From assembly GCF_010730745.1 (NCBI RefSeq), contig NZ_AP022615.1, positions 2,480,001-2,544,000 on the forward strand: a DNA stretch of 64,000 nucleotides, written 5' to 3'. Of the stretch, positions 61,584-64,000 are shown in pieces (the stretch's first letter is position 1; every line of letters starts with the position of its first letter). The notes under the pieces were generated by a model. It saw only the letters and a list, made by a program, of their open reading frames with translations. It was not told where the DNA came from and did no database searches. A program made the position numbers and the translations under genes. The stretch is from Mycobacterium heidelbergense. Lineage in GTDB: Bacteria > Actinomycetota > Actinomycetes > Mycobacteriales > Mycobacteriaceae.

Positions 61584-62743
61584 GCGGCTCGTTGATCGAG
61601 CGGGTGCGCGAGCGGCTGGCGGCCGAATCCGCCCCGCTGCGGCCCAGCGTGGTGGCCGACGCGATCCGGGCCGAGTCCGGCGGGATGCTCGGCGATACCG
61701 AGGTGCTTGCCAATCTTCGCGTCCTCCAGACCGAACTGACCGGAGCCGGCATCCTCGAGCCGCTGCTATGCGCGGACGGCACCACCGATGTCCTGGTCAC
61801 CGCGCCGGATGCGGTCTGGGTCGACGATGGAAACGGTCTGCGGCGCAGCCGGATTCGCTTTGCCGACGAGGCGGCGGTGCGGCGGTTGGCGCAGCGGCTG
61901 GCGTTGTCCGCCGGCCGGCGTCTCGACGACGCGCAGCCCTGGGTGGACGGCCAGCTGACCGGCATCGGTGCCGGGGGGTTCGCGGTGCGGTTGCATGCGG
62001 TGTTGCCGCCGGTCGCCGCCGGAGGCACCTGCCTGTCGTTGCGGGTATTGCGGCCGGCCACCCAGGATTTGGCCGCACTGACCGCCGCCGGCGCGGTCGA
62101 TTCCCGGGCCGCCGCGCTGGTCGCCGACATCATCGCCGCCCGGTTGGCCTTCCTCGTGTGCGGGGGCACCGGGGCCGGGAAGACGACCTTGCTGGCCGCG
62201 CTGCTCGGTGCGGTGCCGCCCGCGGAACGGATCGTGTGCGTCGAGGATGCCGCCGAGCTGGCGCCCCGGCATCCGCATCTGGTCAAGCTGGTCGCGCGGT
62301 GCCCCAACGTCGAAGGTGTCGGCGAGGTCCCCGTGCGCGAACTCGTTCGGCAGGCGTTGCGGATGCGGCCCGACCGCATCGTGGTCGGCGAGGTCAGGGG
62401 CGCCGAAGTCGTTGACCTCCTCGCGGCGCTGAACACCGGCCACGACGGCGGCGCGGGCACGGTGCATGCCAACAATCCGGGCGAGGTTCCCGCGCGGCTG
62501 GAGGCGTTGGGCGCGCTGGGCGGCCTCGATCGGGCGGCACTGCACAGTCAACTCGCCGCGGCGGTGCAGGTTCTGCTGCACGTCGCGCGGGACCGGGCCG
62601 GTCGGCGTCGGCTCGCCGAGATCGCCGTGCTGCGCCACAGCGACGGGCGGGTCCGGGCGGTCACCGTGTGGCATGCGGACCGGGGAATGACGGACGACGC
62701 GGGCGTTCTGGAACGCCTGCTGCGAAGCCGGATGTCGGCGTGA
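61580..62743 (+). CDS. CpaF/TadA-type secretion ATPase (Rv3659c-type)
   Basis: A 387-aa type II/IV secretion ATPase that powers Flp-pilus assembly. Walker A GGTGAGKTTLL (near residues 194-204), Asp box CVEDAAELAP, Walker B region MRPDRIVVGEVRGAEV and His box GHDGGAGTVHANNP are all intact. GTG at 61580 overlaps ssd. Overlap with the TadB-like gene is again GTGA. Confidence 0.93.
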   Translation: MSGSLIERVRERLAAESAPLRPSVVADAIRAESGGMLGDTEVLANLRVLQTELTGAGILEPLLCADGTTDVLVTAPDAVWVDDGNGLRRSRIRFADEAAVRRLAQRLALSAGRRLDDAQPWVDGQLTGIGAGGFAVRLHAVLPPVAAGGTCLSLRVLRPATQDLAALTAAGAVDSRAAALVADIIAARLAFLVCGGTGAGKTTLLAALLGAVPPAERIVCVEDAAELAPRHPHLVKLVARCPNVEGVGEVPVRELVRQALRMRPDRIVVGEVRGAEVVDLLAALNTGHDGGAGTVHANNPGEVPARLEALGALGGLDRAALHSQLAAAVQVLLHVARDRAGRRRLAEIAVLRHSDGRVRAVTVWHADRGMTDDAGVLERLLRSRMSA

Positions 62744-63540
62744 ACGGCCTTACCCTTGCCGCCCTGTCGCTATCGCTTGCGCTGGTGGTGTTTCCGTCGC
62801 CGGCGCGGCACCGGATCGCGACGCCGGGTCGTGAACGCCGGCGGCTCGTCGTCGGGCCCCGTGGCATCGCCTGCATCGGCGCGTGCGCCCTCGTGGCGGC
62901 CGCCGTGCTGCTGCCGACGACGACCGTCCTCGCCGCCGCGGTGGTGGGCGCGACCGCGGGCGCGCGTTACCGGCGCCGGCGCCGGATGCGGCGCGCGTCG
63001 GACGAGGGGCGGGCGCTGGAGACCGCCCTCGACGTGTTGGTCGGCGAGTTGCGAGTGGGCTCTCATCCGGTGCGCGCGTTCCGCGTGGCGGCCGACGAAA
63101 CCGTTGGGGCGGTTGCCGTGTCGTTGCGCACGGTCGCGGCGCGGGCCAGGTTGGGTGCCGACGTCAGGGCCGGCTTGCGCGCCGCGGCACGATCGTCGGC
63201 GCTGCCCGCCCATTGGGACCGACTCTCGGTGTGCTGGCAGCTGGCGAGCGACCACGGGTTGGCGATAGCCACCCTGATGCGCGCCGCGCAGCGTGATATC
63301 GCCGAACGGCAACGGTTTTCGGCGCGAGTGTCGTCGGGCATGGCCGGTGCGCGCGCCACCGCGGGGATACTGGCCGGCCTGCCGGCCCTCGGGGTGCTGC
63401 TGGGTCAACTCGTCGGGGCGCGACCGCTGAGCTTCTTGTTGGGCGGGCACGCGGGCGGATGGCTGCTGGTCCTCGGGTCGACGCTGGCCTGTGGCGGGCT
63501 GCTGTGGTCGGACCGCATCACCGATCGGCCCGCGTTGTGA
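62740..63540 (+). CDS. TadB-like pilus assembly membrane protein (Rv3658c-type)
   Basis: A 266-aa T2SSF/TadB-type inner-membrane platform protein. Helices lie at the N-terminus (LTLAALSLSLALVVFPSP), about 45-70 and at the C-terminal end (SFLLGGHAGGWLLVLGSTLA). The cytosolic core has ETALDVLVGELRVGSHPVRAF and SVCWQLASDHGLAIATLMRA. GTG at 62740, coupled to both neighbours. Confidence 0.88.
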   Translation: MNGLTLAALSLSLALVVFPSPARHRIATPGRERRRLVVGPRGIACIGACALVAAAVLLPTTTVLAAAVVGATAGARYRRRRRMRRASDEGRALETALDVLVGELRVGSHPVRAFRVAADETVGAVAVSLRTVAARARLGADVRAGLRAAARSSALPAHWDRLSVCWQLASDHGLAIATLMRAAQRDIAERQRFSARVSSGMAGARATAGILAGLPALGVLLGQLVGARPLSFLLGGHAGGWLLVLGSTLACGGLLWSDRITDRPAL

Positions 63541-64000
63541 GCGCGGCGGCGGTGTTGCTGGCCATGGCGCTGTGGGTCGGCCCCGGGCCGTCGGCGGTGC
63601 GGGCGCGCGCCGGAATACCGGCCCGCGTGCACCGGCCGCGGTCTCGGGCCGCGGCCGGCCCGGACCCGCTGGCGGTCGCATCCGGTCTCGACGCGCTGGC
63701 CGTGTGCCTGGAGGCGGGCATGGCGGTGGCGACCGCCGCGGCGGCGATCGCCCCGTCCGCACCACCGACGCTGGCGCGGGCGCTGCGCCGCGCCGCCGAG
63801 CTGCTGGCGGTGGGCGCCGATCCGTCCGTGGCATGGGCGATTTCGCCGGATCGACCGGCCGGCTCCGTCGACACGCACATCGACGCGCTGCTGCGGCTGG
63901 CGCGGCGTTCGGCGTCGTCCGGCGCGGCCCTGGCCGGCGGCGTCGCCGAATTGGCCGATCAGTCTCGTCACGAGGCCGCACACGCGGCCGCCGCGGCCGC
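63537..64000 (+). CDS. TadC-like pilus assembly membrane protein, cut by the window end
   Basis: Starts with GTG at 63537 overlapping the TadB-like stop (GTGA) and stays open to the window edge (154 codons seen). VLLAMALWVGPGPSAV is the first helix; DALAVCLEAGMAVATAAAAI is typical of the T2SSF core of TadC. By synteny it is Rv3657c. Flp pilin and accessory genes should follow. Confidence 0.82.
   Translation, partial: MSAAAVLLAMALWVGPGPSAVRARAGIPARVHRPRSRAAAGPDPLAVASGLDALAVCLEAGMAVATAAAAIAPSAPPTLARALRRAAELLAVGADPSVAWAISPDRPAGSVDTHIDALLRLARRSASSGAALAGGVAELADQSRHEAAHAAAAA

Noticed and set aside
60635..62743. A 702-codon plus-strand frame suggesting an N-terminally extended secretion ATPase.
   Set aside because: The first 315 codons are an out-of-frame shadow of ssd; the GTG at 61580 overlapping the ssd stop is the natural start.

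Overview
This is high-GC actinobacterial DNA from a Mycobacterium, most likely a non-tuberculous species. Dense codon-overlapping operons (ATGA, GTGA and TGATG junctions), WhiB, MoxR/DUF58, RDD and PknH-like secreted proteins, an intact ergothioneine cluster, and a gene order that follows M. tuberculosis Rv3707c down to Rv3657c in reverse all point this way. Rv names are used from memory for synteny only; no search was run.

Layout. 1-2.4 kb: two His-rich, Pro/Gly-rich one-helix membrane proteins, an Ohr peroxidase and a secreted four-cysteine protein. 2.5-8 kb: egtABCDE, a five-gene overlapping ergothioneine operon. 8-10.2 kb, opposite strand: a SAM methyltransferase and a second glutamate-cysteine-ligase-like enzyme. 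10.3-12.1 kb: relics of a vapBC toxin-antitoxin pair fused by deletion to the 5' end of glpK. 12.2-13.5 kb: a PadR regulator split by one extra base in a six-C run, with a divergent small membrane protein. 13.5-20.9 kb: RDD and SpoIIM-like membrane proteins and a MoxR-DUF58-DUF4350-DUF4129 operon. 21-21.5 kb: a GatB/YqeY protein.

21.5-29.8 kb is an accessory block between two genes that are neighbours in M. tuberculosis (Rv3688c and rsfB/Rv3687c). It holds an F420-dependent oxidoreductase, a DJ-1/PfpI protein, a three-gene set (release-factor-type methyltransferase, CDGSH iron-sulfur protein, haem-oxygenase-like diiron enzyme) and a full stressosome set (RsbR, RsbS, RsbT, RsbX and an RsbU/RsbW-like fusion). 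It lies directly beside rsfB, an anti-anti-sigma factor gene, so the module may feed the SigF circuit.

30.4-44.6 kb: a truncated DUF6328 gene, HAD phosphatase, DUF4193 protein, P450, membrane-anchored Mrr-type nuclease, tRNA-Pro(CGG), a PLP lyase with a metallophosphoesterase, ponA2, whiB4, two Get3/ArsA-like ATPases, RidA, an MBL hydrolase, crp and a small membrane protein. 44.6-52.7 kb: the nth-thioredoxin-Nudix-marP operon, ephE, a holin-like protein, a secreted serine protease and acs. 52.9-58 kb: dppABCD. 58-60.3 kb: a degenerate Fic-like protein, an Ms1/MTS2823-type RNA, a SerB-like HAD protein and a 6C-family sRNA. 60.5 kb to the end: ssd and the start of a Tad/Flp pilus locus, cut by the window edge.

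No CRISPR array, rRNA, prophage or intact insertion sequence was seen. The most notable observations are the stressosome next to rsfB, the methyltransferase/CDGSH/diiron-enzyme set, the pseudo-Fic protein, the vapC-glpK deletion scar, the padR homopolymer frameshift and the two structured RNAs.
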